From Butyrivibrio sp. (GTDB lineage: Bacteria > Bacillota > Clostridia > Lachnospirales > Lachnospiraceae), in contig NZ_JAFRGN010000048.1 of the NCBI RefSeq assembly GCF_017433805.1, positions 1-52,285 on the forward strand: DNA of 52,285 nucleotides. The letters are read 5' to 3'. A program made the position numbers and the translations under genes. The notes below the pieces were generated by a model, which was given only the letters and a program-made list of their open reading frames with translations, ran no database searches and had not been told where the DNA came from. The number at the start of each line of letters is the position of its first letter. The first letter of the stretch is position 1. Shown one piece after another: positions 1 to 7,206 of this stretch.

Positions 1-131
1 ATTACACATTCCGTCTTCATCCTGACAGCTCCTATCCTGGCTCCCTGAAAGAGAGCCAGAACAAGTGACAGTATTATCATGATAGATAATGACAAAAAGA
101 CCGTTATATATCCCTTAGTTTGTGATCTCAC
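1..131 (-). CDS. TadE/DUF5702-like Tad-locus protein, N-terminus only
   Basis: This is the first part of a minus-strand gene that continues past the left edge. The start is a GTG at 131-129, overlapping the end of the pilin gene by 17 bases. The visible 43 residues begin MRSQTKGYITVFLSLSIMII, a short polar stretch followed by one hydrophobic segment and then a charged stretch. A GxITVFLSL start followed by one membrane helix is typical of pseudopilin-like TadE or DUF5702 proteins at clostridial Tad loci. Its position as the last visible gene of the operon supports a minor-pilin role. The weak ribosome site (GAAGAG) suggests translational coupling to the pilin gene. The family assignment is inference, since most of the protein is missing. 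Confidence 0.6.
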   Translation of the reverse strand, partial: MRSQTKGYITVFLSLSIMIILSLVLALFQGARIGAVRMKTECV

Positions 132-333
132 GAGTCTCTTCACTAATTGTCTTAAAGACATCCTCTACGATTCCTGAAATCTGCTTCTTGAATACGATTA
201 CCAGTCCGATCAGAACGACGATGATCAAAATGACCTCAACCGTGCCCATTCCTGCCTCGTCATTCCAGAAGGTCTTGATTCCTCCTGCAATCTTATTTCC
301 AATATTTTTTACTCCGTTTTGTAATTTTTTCAT
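115..333 (-). CDS. Flp-type IVb pilin
   Basis: A 72-residue prepilin that would be the structural subunit of a Tad/Flp pilus. After a basic leader of about 27 residues comes AG|MGTVEVILIIVV, which fits the class IVb cleavage rule: Gly at -1 and Glu at +5 of the mature chain, followed by a hydrophobic helix of about 20 residues. The mature pilin would be about 45 residues, normal for Flp. It follows the TadC-like gene and is followed by a TadE-like gene in the same operon. The prepilin peptidase needed to process it is encoded first in the operon (ends 4815). Only one Flp copy is visible. Confidence 0.88.
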   Translation of the reverse strand: MKKLQNGVKNIGNKIAGGIKTFWNDEAGMGTVEVILIIVVLIGLVIVFKKQISGIVEDVFKTISEETREITN

Positions 334-377
334 TTATATTTACCTCTTCTACCAAACAATTGTCTTTTATTTATGGA

Positions 378-1838
378 CTAAAACGTCATATATGCAGGTA
401 TCATGATGATTATCATCACGATAAGCAGCATAAGTATCATTGGCAAAAGAAGCTTAGTCCCCGCTTCTTCGCCAGCTTTTCTGGCTCTGTCGAGCCTGTC
501 TTCCTGAGCTTTTCTCGCTTCCTCATTCAAAAGACGAAGTAGCTCACTATTACCCTTTCTAAGATTCTGGGACAGCAAAGTACTAAGTCTCGTATACTGC
601 TGCCCTCCACATCTATAGCCAAACTCCTCGTAGGCATCACTCTCTGATTTCCCTGCTGCCAACTCTCTGGTTGTTCTAAGCATTTCCTCATAGGCAAATC
701 TCTTTTCCTGCCCAGCCTTTAGCTTGGCTACATAGTTCTCAGAAAGCTTTCCAAAGATATTCCTCATGGTCATTCCAGCTCCCAGATATAAAACCATCTG
801 CGAAACAAGCCCCGGATAATCACTTAAAAGCCCCTCATTTCTCTTCTCAATCTGGTCAGCCAGATCTTTATCCTTGAGCACAAAAGTTGCAGCTCCGCTA
901 ATTACCATGATGAGCAACAGGATAAGGCTGTTATCTTCTTCTTTTTCTCTCCAGATAATTGTCTCTTCCTTGTACTCAGAAGGAAGCTTGATCTGATCCT
1001 GATATCTGGTCTGATCATTACTTAGATCAATCAGCTCTTTAATCTCCTTCTGGATCAGCTCTGCTGCCGACAACTGCCTCGGGATTACGTCGGCATACAG
1101 AATCTGTTCCCATCTGCTCTCGTTGTACTTGTAGGTAGCTGTAAGGGTAATAACAATTCCTTCCTCAGGAACAAAGTCCCAGTCTATCTCTCCGTCATAC
1201 TTGCAGACATCAACATTGTCTATCTTCCAGGAAACTTCAAAGGGATACCCATCTATCTTCTGCACCAGGTTCAGATTTTCTGTGACCTTCTCAAAAGACT
1301 CGTTTTCTCCAAGAACAACCTGTTCCATTTCAAGACTGGCCATTTCAAAAAATTCGTCCGCTTCTGCCTTCGTATAAAGCTTTTCATCAATTGTCACATT
1401 GAATTGTCCAAGCTCGTTGCCTTCTTCATCCTCAGCAATAAGGTTAAGCGCCAGTGCTCCATCTCCTGGCTGCTTTCTATCTATCAACACATCATCGTGA
1501 AGCTCTCCTCCATAAATGGTCTGAAGATGTAAAAGAAGTGCCAAAAAGCTGCCACACAATGACAACAGGATGACTATGCTTATTTTCTGCGCGTAGTAAT
1601 CCGCCTCCAGCTTATCTGCGTTTGATTCACGATTCAGAGTGGACAGATTCGCCCTTATCTTTTGCGAGCTGACAATCTTTTTCCTATCCTTCAAAAGCCC
1701 ATACAGATAAAGAGATATTCTATATAGAAGCCTTGCTATCCCTGTCTCATTGATATCCGGAGAAAGCTCTGTATCTTTGGATAGTATTCCTAGCGCCACT
1801 ACAGCGACAGGAATTATCAAACAAATGCAAATTATCAT
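378..1838 (-). CDS. TadC-like pilus assembly membrane protein with large extracytoplasmic insertion
   Basis: The inner-membrane platform protein of the Tad secretion system (type II secretion F family). I chose the ATG at 1838, residue 26 of the longest frame, because AGGGGAG lies just upstream and the tadB stop is 11 bases away. It encodes 486 residues: a membrane helix at 3-20, a cytoplasmic stretch, a helix at about 87-107, a hydrophilic insertion at about 112-302, a helix at 304-320, a T2SSF-like helical domain at about 338-455, and a C-terminal helix at 463-485. Ordinary TadC proteins are about 300 residues and lack the insertion. Residues 200-254 (EVSWKIDN through TLTATYKYN to ADVIPR) resemble atrophied bacterial Ig-like domains, as does LPSEYKEETIIW near 286. 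The Ig call is inference; the insertion itself is plain. Confidence 0.85.
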   Translation of the reverse strand: MIICICLIIPVAVVALGILSKDTELSPDINETGIARLLYRISLYLYGLLKDRKKIVSSQKIRANLSTLNRESNADKLEADYYAQKISIVILLSLCGSFLALLLHLQTIYGGELHDDVLIDRKQPGDGALALNLIAEDEEGNELGQFNVTIDEKLYTKAEADEFFEMASLEMEQVVLGENESFEKVTENLNLVQKIDGYPFEVSWKIDNVDVCKYDGEIDWDFVPEEGIVITLTATYKYNESRWEQILYADVIPRQLSAAELIQKEIKELIDLSNDQTRYQDQIKLPSEYKEETIIWREKEEDNSLILLLIMVISGAATFVLKDKDLADQIEKRNEGLLSDYPGLVSQMVLYLGAGMTMRNIFGKLSENYVAKLKAGQEKRFAYEEMLRTTRELAAGKSESDAYEEFGYRCGGQQYTRLSTLLSQNLRKGNSELLRLLNEEARKAQEDRLDRARKAGEEAGTKLLLPMILMLLIVMIIIMIPAYMTF

Positions 1839-1849
1839 CACTTCTCCCC

Positions 1850-2614
1850 TTAAATCCTGATGTTCACGATTTTCTCTGAGAGCACGTAGGATATACAGTA
1901 GATCACCATGCATACAGTCATTAGGATAATTCCAAAAAAATTGTGATATAGCGCATCAAAGAATCCCGGACTGGTAATACTTATGTAAAAAATAATGAAG
2001 AAAGGTACCATGTTCATAATCTTAGCCTCCAGTCTCTTTGCACTTATCAGCACATCAATTTCTTTTTCTACCTCCAGCTTTCCTGAAATAACGCTTATAG
2101 TTCTGTCGATGATCTCTGTCATATTTCCTCCGCTTCTCTTGGCTACAGCAAAAACAAGCGCAAAATCCTGAATATCAGAATTTCCTGTTTCTTTCCCCAT
2201 TCCGAAAATAAGCTTTTCAAGAGGCACACTGTTTTTAAGCCCCTTGCTGATCCTTGATAGGTAAAAAGATATATCGCTATTTTTTCCATACAAAAGATCC
2301 ATGTCTCTTCTTGCTTCAAGGAAGGAATTCTCTATTGAAAATCCCGCCTTTAAGCTGGTAAGAACAGAGAATATGGCGTCCTTAAACTGGATTCCAATCT
2401 GTCTGCACTTCCTGATACTCTCATTTTTCCTTTGCAAAAGAGTCCACGGAATCGCAATTGGAGATATCATAAGAACTGCCAGCCACGAATCAAAAAATAG
2501 TCGCCCAAACATTACAGCTATCCCCACTCCCTGTAACAGAAAAACCAGATCACTTTTCTTCGGCCGGTAATGTAAGACCTGCTGCCACAAGCTTTTCAAT
2601 GTTCTTAAGTTCAC
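1850..2614 (-). CDS. tadB: TadB-like pilus assembly membrane protein
   Basis: The first of two paired type II secretion F-family membrane proteins, thought to couple the TadA ATPase to pilin extrusion. It has 254 residues. The start is a GTG at 2614 with a strong GGAGG seven bases upstream; this site lies inside the tadA coding region, so the two genes overlap by 65 bases. An N-terminal hydrophobic pair (about 24-60) is followed by a cytoplasmic T2SSF helical domain (IGIQFKDAIFSVLTSLKAGFS, then KRSGGNMTEIIDRT) and two C-terminal membrane helices (about 203-248). The SGGNMTEII motif is typical of TadB/TadC. The long overlap implies translational coupling. Confidence 0.87.
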   Translation of the reverse strand: MNLRTLKSLWQQVLHYRPKKSDLVFLLQGVGIAVMFGRLFFDSWLAVLMISPIAIPWTLLQRKNESIRKCRQIGIQFKDAIFSVLTSLKAGFSIENSFLEARRDMDLLYGKNSDISFYLSRISKGLKNSVPLEKLIFGMGKETGNSDIQDFALVFAVAKRSGGNMTEIIDRTISVISGKLEVEKEIDVLISAKRLEAKIMNMVPFFIIFYISITSPGFFDALYHNFFGIILMTVCMVIYCISYVLSEKIVNIRI

Positions 2615-3797
2615 CAGTTTTCCTCCATTCTCCCTTTATCCTCTCCCCTGACTCCTCCGCATTCTCCACAAACCTAAATAGCGGATTCAGCTTAATCTTT
2701 CCATTTGAATCAAGCTCTTTTTCCACCTCGCAGATTTCCAGAACCTTTCTGGACCTGTCGCGCAGCCTTCCCAGATGAACAATAACGTCTATTCCTGCTG
2801 CTATCTGGCCCCTCACCGCCGCAAGCGGAAGCTCTCCCATTCCCATAAGGCTCATGGTTTCAAGTCTGTAGAGCATATCGTAGGCACTATTGGCATGACC
2901 TGTGCTCATTGACATGTGCCCGGTATTCATAGCCTGCAACATATCCACACACTCTCCTCCTCGTACCTCTCCGACGATCACCCAGTCTGGGCGCATTCGC
3001 AGCGATGATTTGATGAGGTCTCTGATGGTAATAGGCGCGCAGCCTTCGACGTTTGCATTCCTCGCTTCCAAACGAACAAGGTTGGGCACGCCTATTATCT
3101 GAAGCTCCGCAGAGTCTTCAATTGTCAAAACTCTCAAATCCTTGGGAATAAAATCTGACAAAGCATTTAGAAAGGTAGTCTTACCTGAACCGGTACCACC
3201 AGAAATAAAGATGTTATAGCCTGCCTTAACCAGAATCCTGAGATAGTCACATAGATAGCTCGATATAGAATCAAGCAAAAGAAGTCTTTCGATGTCTATT
3301 GGCTTTTCCGGAAATCGCCTGATCGTGATGATGGGGCCATTGAGTGCCACCGGATCCAACACAATGTTTACACGGCTGCCATTTGATAGCCTTGCATCTA
3401 CAATCGGCTGTGACTGGTTGACCACTCGGTTACAGGAAGCAACAATCTGCTGAACTACATCCTCAAGCTTTTCTCTGGATTCGAACCTTCCGTTGAATCT
3501 GGACAGGCAACCATTTCTCTCAACGAAAATATTGTCCGTACCATTTACCATGATTTCCGTCACCCCAGGATCGTCCACCAACTGCTGCAGAATATCCAGC
3601 TTCCTTATGGAGTTAAATATCTGCATCCGAAGCCTTTTCCTGTCTTCGACTGAAATAACCGCATGCCTTAAACTATCTGACAACCTTTGATCCACCAGCT
3701 CATACATTTCTTCATCAGTGATGTCCTTGGAATAATCAATGGAACTGATTATCTGCTGCCTTATATTTCTCTTTAAGCCTTCAATTCTCTGTTCCAC
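2550..3797 (-). CDS. tadA: TadA/CpaF secretion ATPase
   Basis: The hexameric motor ATPase that powers Tad pilus assembly on the cytoplasmic face of the membrane. It has 415 residues. An N-terminal domain contains the family signature ITDIMVNG-like (VTEIMVNGTDNIFVE, about 79-93). Walker A is GGTGSGKTT at 200-208, the Asp box follows at TIEDSAEL, and a Walker B/GEVRG motif lies near 273-280 (VIVGEVRGGE). The His-box HMSMSTGHAN is present. All the catalytic motifs look intact. The 5' end overlaps tadZ by 17 bases and the 3' end overlaps tadB by 65 bases, so the operon is tightly coupled. Confidence 0.93.
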   Translation of the reverse strand: MEQRIEGLKRNIRQQIISSIDYSKDITDEEMYELVDQRLSDSLRHAVISVEDRKRLRMQIFNSIRKLDILQQLVDDPGVTEIMVNGTDNIFVERNGCLSRFNGRFESREKLEDVVQQIVASCNRVVNQSQPIVDARLSNGSRVNIVLDPVALNGPIITIRRFPEKPIDIERLLLLDSISSYLCDYLRILVKAGYNIFISGGTGSGKTTFLNALSDFIPKDLRVLTIEDSAELQIIGVPNLVRLEARNANVEGCAPITIRDLIKSSLRMRPDWVIVGEVRGGECVDMLQAMNTGHMSMSTGHANSAYDMLYRLETMSLMGMGELPLAAVRGQIAAGIDVIVHLGRLRDRSRKVLEICEVEKELDSNGKIKLNPLFRFVENAEESGERIKGEWRKTGELKNIEKLVAAGLTLPAEEK

Positions 3798-4818
3798 CTA
3801 TTATTCCCTCGCTCTCAAGCAGCCTCAAGACATAATCGTCATAGCTCTTTTTGTCCCTTAAGTCTGGCACCTGGCACTTCACAAGCTTCTCTCTTACCTC
3901 TTCAAGCTCACCTTGCATCAGCACTTCCTCGAACAGCTTAAGCTTATATTGATCCGATGCATAAGGCCTTGTTATGGTAATAAGCCTGTAACACAGCGCC
4001 GCTATATCAAAGAATTCTCCCGGATATTCAGTCATGTCCACCACGATATAATCATATCCGCATTCATTGATTAGAAGACTATATAGATTCTTGAGCTTCT
4101 GACAACTTATCTCTTTGATCTGCATTGCAGTCCTGGCTGGCATAACATAATCAACGCCATTTCTGGATTTCTTTATCTTCTCCAGATGAAGACCAAACCT
4201 CTCTGCCTCAAGCTCTGCGTAATATATCAGATCTGTAATGTCCTCATCGCTGCTAATCCCCAGCATCTGAGGCAGTGTAGAGAAACTCTCAAAGCTAAGA
4301 AAAATAACCTTGGCATCCCTTGCAAGCTTCTCCGCAATATTAACCGCCAGAGTTGTCTGCCCGCATTTCGAAAGTGGTGAATAAAGACCGATCACGCTTC
4401 CTTTTCCAGGAGCAGCAGAAAGACTAAGCCCTGTAAATTCCTCTGCTTCCTCAGTGCAAAAGCCCACGATGTCATTTACAATTACAGAAGCCGGCTGATA
4501 CTTACTTATGTATTTCTTATTAAGATCAGAACTACATTCTCCGTCTTCGCACACAAGACTACTACCGCCAAAGCCCTCATCCAACACCAGTACATTTCTC
4601 ACATTCTCAGATAGCCTTAGATCATCGATTCCTTCAAGCGCACTCTCAGCAATCATCAAAAGAGCTACCTTAGTTTTCTTAATGAACTGTTCCATCAGAT
4701 CGAAATCAGTAAAAGAAAAAATGTCAAAGCCAAGTCCCAGATTTCCTCTAAGATACTCATCAAGCCTTCTTAAATAAATCTCATCTTCGTCGCAAATAGC
4801 CAGTTTTAATCTGTTCAT
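3781..4818 (-). CDS. tadZ: TadZ/CpaE-like pilus-localising ATPase
   Basis: A 345-residue protein with a receiver-like N-terminal domain (about 1-115; LKLAICDEDEIYLRRL) and a C-terminal ParA/MinD-type domain. The P-loop is degenerate: SPLSKCGQTT at 147-156 keeps the overall form, but Gln replaces the usual Lys of GKT. The ParA-like motif VVDMTEYPG lies around residue 260. In the family TadZ sets the cellular position of the Tad machine; clostridial members often have altered P-loops, so ATP binding may be weak. The receiver-like domain keeps an acidic pair (DED, 10-12) but no obvious phosphoacceptor, so it is probably a pseudo-receiver. The start overlaps the tadV stop by 4 bases (ATGA). Confidence 0.85.
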   Translation of the reverse strand: MNRLKLAICDEDEIYLRRLDEYLRGNLGLGFDIFSFTDFDLMEQFIKKTKVALLMIAESALEGIDDLRLSENVRNVLVLDEGFGGSSLVCEDGECSSDLNKKYISKYQPASVIVNDIVGFCTEEAEEFTGLSLSAAPGKGSVIGLYSPLSKCGQTTLAVNIAEKLARDAKVIFLSFESFSTLPQMLGISSDEDITDLIYYAELEAERFGLHLEKIKKSRNGVDYVMPARTAMQIKEISCQKLKNLYSLLINECGYDYIVVDMTEYPGEFFDIAALCYRLITITRPYASDQYKLKLFEEVLMQGELEEVREKLVKCQVPDLRDKKSYDDYVLRLLESEGIIGGTEN

Positions 4819-5210
4819 ACAATTCCTCCTAAGACCAAAATAGTACTTACAAGGACTGGAACAGCAAAATGCAAGGTTTTCTTTTCTCTCTTAAAAACAA
4901 CGATTACTAATGAAATAGCTCCTGCAATGAGGAAAGAATATAAGATACAGGATTGTAATTCCTGAAATGATAAAAAAGATGCTGTAGATAATAGTAATTT
5001 AACATCGCCGGCCGCGATACCTCTAAGGAAGTATACCGGCATGAGTACCAGGAAAGTAGCTAAAGTTGCCACAAGCGCCTCTATGAACCTCCCGGTTCCT
5101 TGGCTCAAGGCAATTATCAGGCCCGTCAGTAGTCCAGGTACTACCCAAACATTATAAATTTTGTCTTTGGTAAGATCAGTAAATACCGCTCCTGTCAAAA
5201 ACAAAAGCAA
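4815..5210 (-). CDS. Prepilin peptidase (TadV/CpaA, A24 family), start uncertain
   Basis: A small integral-membrane aspartic peptidase that removes the leader from the Flp prepilin. It has 131 residues from a TTG at 5210. The two catalytic Asp residues are visible in FTDLTKDKIYN near the N-terminus and in AAGDVKLLL near the middle. Four or five membrane helices are predicted by eye. The start is odd: an in-frame stop lies 30 bases upstream, and the only good ribosome site (AAAGGAG, 5238-5232) is 22 bases from the TTG. Between them the frame holds no ATG or GTG, only two ATA codons, one at 5222-5220 at ideal spacing. First gene of the Tad operon. Confidence 0.85.
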   Translation of the reverse strand: MLLFLTGAVFTDLTKDKIYNVWVVPGLLTGLIIALSQGTGRFIEALVATLATFLVLMPVYFLRGIAAGDVKLLLSTASFLSFQELQSCILYSFLIAGAISLVIVVFKREKKTLHFAVPVLVSTILVLGGIV

Positions 5211-5268
5211 AACCGCTCTTATCTCTATCCACTCCTTTCAAAGTTTTGTGTCGAGCTCGCGATTAAAG

Positions 5269-5297
5269 AATTTAGCACCACAAAAAATATTTGTAAA
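5269..5297 (-). promoter_or_regulatory. Candidate sigma-A promoter of the Tad operon
   Basis: On the minus strand TTTACA (5297-5292) and TAAATT (5274-5269) are separated by 17 bases and lie about 60 bases upstream of the first Tad gene. Both hexamers are near consensus. The whole gap 5211-5503 otherwise holds only the terminator of the flagellar operon and an inverted repeat at 5338-5355. Confidence 0.5.
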
Positions 5298-5381
5298 CCC
5301 CCTCAAATTTTCCCTCGCACGCCAATATTAATTTTTTGTTCGAATGGAGTCGAACACTTTATAAACTCCTCTAAACATAGA

Positions 5382-5435
5382 AAAAGAGCGGCTTCAAACC
5401 CATTCTTTGTAGAAACAGTCTTCGCTCGCTCTTTT
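5382..5435 (-). terminator. Terminator of the flagellin operon
   Basis: AAAAGAGCG (5382-5390) and CGCTCTTTT (5427-5435) are perfect 9-bp arms around a 36-base loop. On the minus strand the second arm runs into further T residues. It lies 70 bases beyond the fliS stop. The long loop makes it weaker than a textbook terminator. Confidence 0.6.
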
Positions 5436-5503
5436 AGATTTCGTATTATTCTATTTTCTTTATTATGAATCTCAGAAGCAAAATTAATAGTTTAAAGATT
5501 TTC

Positions 5504-5980
5504 TTAAGCCATGTATCCGCGGTTCATGGAAGCTGCCGTCACATCCTCATTGAGACTGTGTTTTCCATAGGTCAGGCCAGCGTAAACTGTCTGTATATTT
5601 CCCATGGTAGGAGCACTTTTATCCTCTGACTCGATCTCTTTATAAGCTGCATGGAGGGATTTGAAATTCTGCTTAACTTTGCCAATTCTTTTTACACTAC
5701 CCTGTACGCCTGCTGCCGTGAGCTCTGTCTTGGAAAAAATATAGAGCTTATGGAGCATTCTACCCAGCTCCATCTTAAGATTAACTGAGCGGATGAGCTC
5801 ATCAATTACATTCTGAGCATACAAAAGGTTTCTGTCAGCGATATCTCTTTGCCCATTGGTCATAGCAGCTTCTGCATCGCTTATATAATCGATGACCATC
5901 TCATATAGGATTGTGATCATCTGAGTTTTATTGGCCTGAGTGATCTTAAGGGTATATTCCTGTTTCTTTTCCTGTGTCAT
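5504..5980 (-). CDS. fliS: Flagellar export chaperone FliS
   Basis: A 158-residue cytoplasmic chaperone that binds the C-terminus of flagellin and prevents early polymerisation. The N-terminal stretch YTLKITQANKTQMITILYEM is the typical lachnospiral FliS start, and the rest is predicted all-helical (VIDYISDAEAAM, AQNVIDELIRSVNLKMELG). The ribosome site AGGATATGCC precedes the ATG at 5980. It starts 28 bases after flagellin on the same strand, the usual partner order. A terminator follows. Confidence 0.87.
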   Translation of the reverse strand: MTQEKKQEYTLKITQANKTQMITILYEMVIDYISDAEAAMTNGQRDIADRNLLYAQNVIDELIRSVNLKMELGRMLHKLYIFSKTELTAAGVQGSVKRIGKVKQNFKSLHAAYKEIESEDKSAPTMGNIQTVYAGLTYGKHSLNEDVTAASMNRGYMA

Positions 5981-6008
5981 GGCATATCCTCGCTAATCAA
6001 ACTAATTA

Positions 6009-7196
6009 TCACTGCAAAAGCTGTAAAACCTGTGAAGGTCTTTCATTAGCCTGGGCCATCATTGAAGTTCCAGCCTGTGAGAGAACCTGCTGTGTTGAAT
6101 AAACTGTCATCTCTTCTGCCATATCTACATCCATGATTCTGGAATAAGCAGCTGTCATGTTCTCAACTGTGATATCGATACTGCTGGAAGTATGCTCCAA
6201 TCTATTCTGGTAGGAACCGAGTCTGCTTCGGATTGAACTGATATTTGCAAGGGCTCCCTTTACATCCTCGATTGCCTCAAGGGCACCTTCTGGATTAGCC
6301 ATATCAAGGTTGTAGATTCCAAGAGTTGTAAGGTTAACTCTGGGGATTCTGATATCAAGTGTCTGACCCTCATTAGCTCCAACCTGCATTGTCATAGCAC
6401 CGCTGGCTGTAAGATCCACAAATACTGTATCGCTAAGTGCTCTGTCAATCTGGATATCGATCTTCTTACCAGTACTGTCGCTAAGTGTCAATACGTCCTC
6501 GTTAATAGATGCGATCATTCCGTTGTTCATATATGAAGATGTTGTTCCATCTGCATTAACTCTTTCGATCTTAATAGCCTTATCGCTGCCATTTTCAAAG
6601 AAGATTCCCTGCTTATCTACACCGGTTGTTCCTGTAAGGTGCATATAGGAAACATCGATACCAGTAATCTTGTAAACTCCTGCTTCTACAACGTCTGAGT
6701 AGTTAATGACTTTTACATTAGCATCAGTCTTGGAGCCTGAGAAGCTGTCGCCGATTGTGGCATAGCCCTTAAGATCAAAGGTTCCATCAAGGATACTCTG
6801 ACCATTAAACTGTGTGGTCTCTGCCATTCTCACAATCTCTTCTTTTAAAAGAGTTACCTCTTCCTGGATTGTCTCTCTGTCTGCATCTGTAAGTGTTCCG
6901 TTACTAGCCTGAACAGCCAGCTGGTTCATTCTCTGCAGAATCTCCTGGATCTCTGAAAGGGATCCGTCAGCAACCTGTACAATTGAGATTGCGTCATTGG
7001 AGGTATCCCCGGCAACTCCGAGACCTTCGATCTGTGAATTCATTCTTCTGGACATCGCAAGACCTGAAGGATTATCCTTTGCGTTGGCGATTTTGAGACC
7101 GCTGGACAATCTCTCCAGTGATTCAGATAAAAGAGTATCATTTCGCTGAAGCGCGTTATTAGCGATCATCGCTGACACATTATAATTAACTTTCAT
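6009..7196 (-). CDS. fliC: Flagellin
   Basis: The flagellar filament subunit, 395 residues. The conserved N-terminal D0/D1 region is complete (MKVNYNVSAMIANNALQRND, LERLSSGLKI, DNPSGLAMS), and so is the C-terminal D1/D0 region (RIMDVDMAEEM, QAGTSMMAQANERPSQVLQLLQ). The middle part, about 140-290, is the variable surface-exposed segment. The ribosome site GGAGGTAG precedes the ATG. It lies 10 bases after the upstream DUF6240-type gene and so shares its sigma-28 promoter. Only one flagellin gene is visible here. Confidence 0.95.
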   Translation of the reverse strand: MKVNYNVSAMIANNALQRNDTLLSESLERLSSGLKIANAKDNPSGLAMSRRMNSQIEGLGVAGDTSNDAISIVQVADGSLSEIQEILQRMNQLAVQASNGTLTDADRETIQEEVTLLKEEIVRMAETTQFNGQSILDGTFDLKGYATIGDSFSGSKTDANVKVINYSDVVEAGVYKITGIDVSYMHLTGTTGVDKQGIFFENGSDKAIKIERVNADGTTSSYMNNGMIASINEDVLTLSDSTGKKIDIQIDRALSDTVFVDLTASGAMTMQVGANEGQTLDIRIPRVNLTTLGIYNLDMANPEGALEAIEDVKGALANISSIRSRLGSYQNRLEHTSSSIDITVENMTAAYSRIMDVDMAEEMTVYSTQQVLSQAGTSMMAQANERPSQVLQLLQ

Positions 7197-7206
7197 TTCT
7201 ACCTCC

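Noticed and set aside
1839-1913. N-terminal extension of the TadC-like protein
   Set aside because: These 25 codons overlap the end of tadB and lack a ribosome site; the ATG at 1838 has one.
5338-5355. LexA-type SOS box
   Set aside because: The repeat reads GTTCGA-N6-TCGAAC, the reverse of the Gram-positive CGAAC-N4-GTTCG form, and no SOS gene is adjacent.
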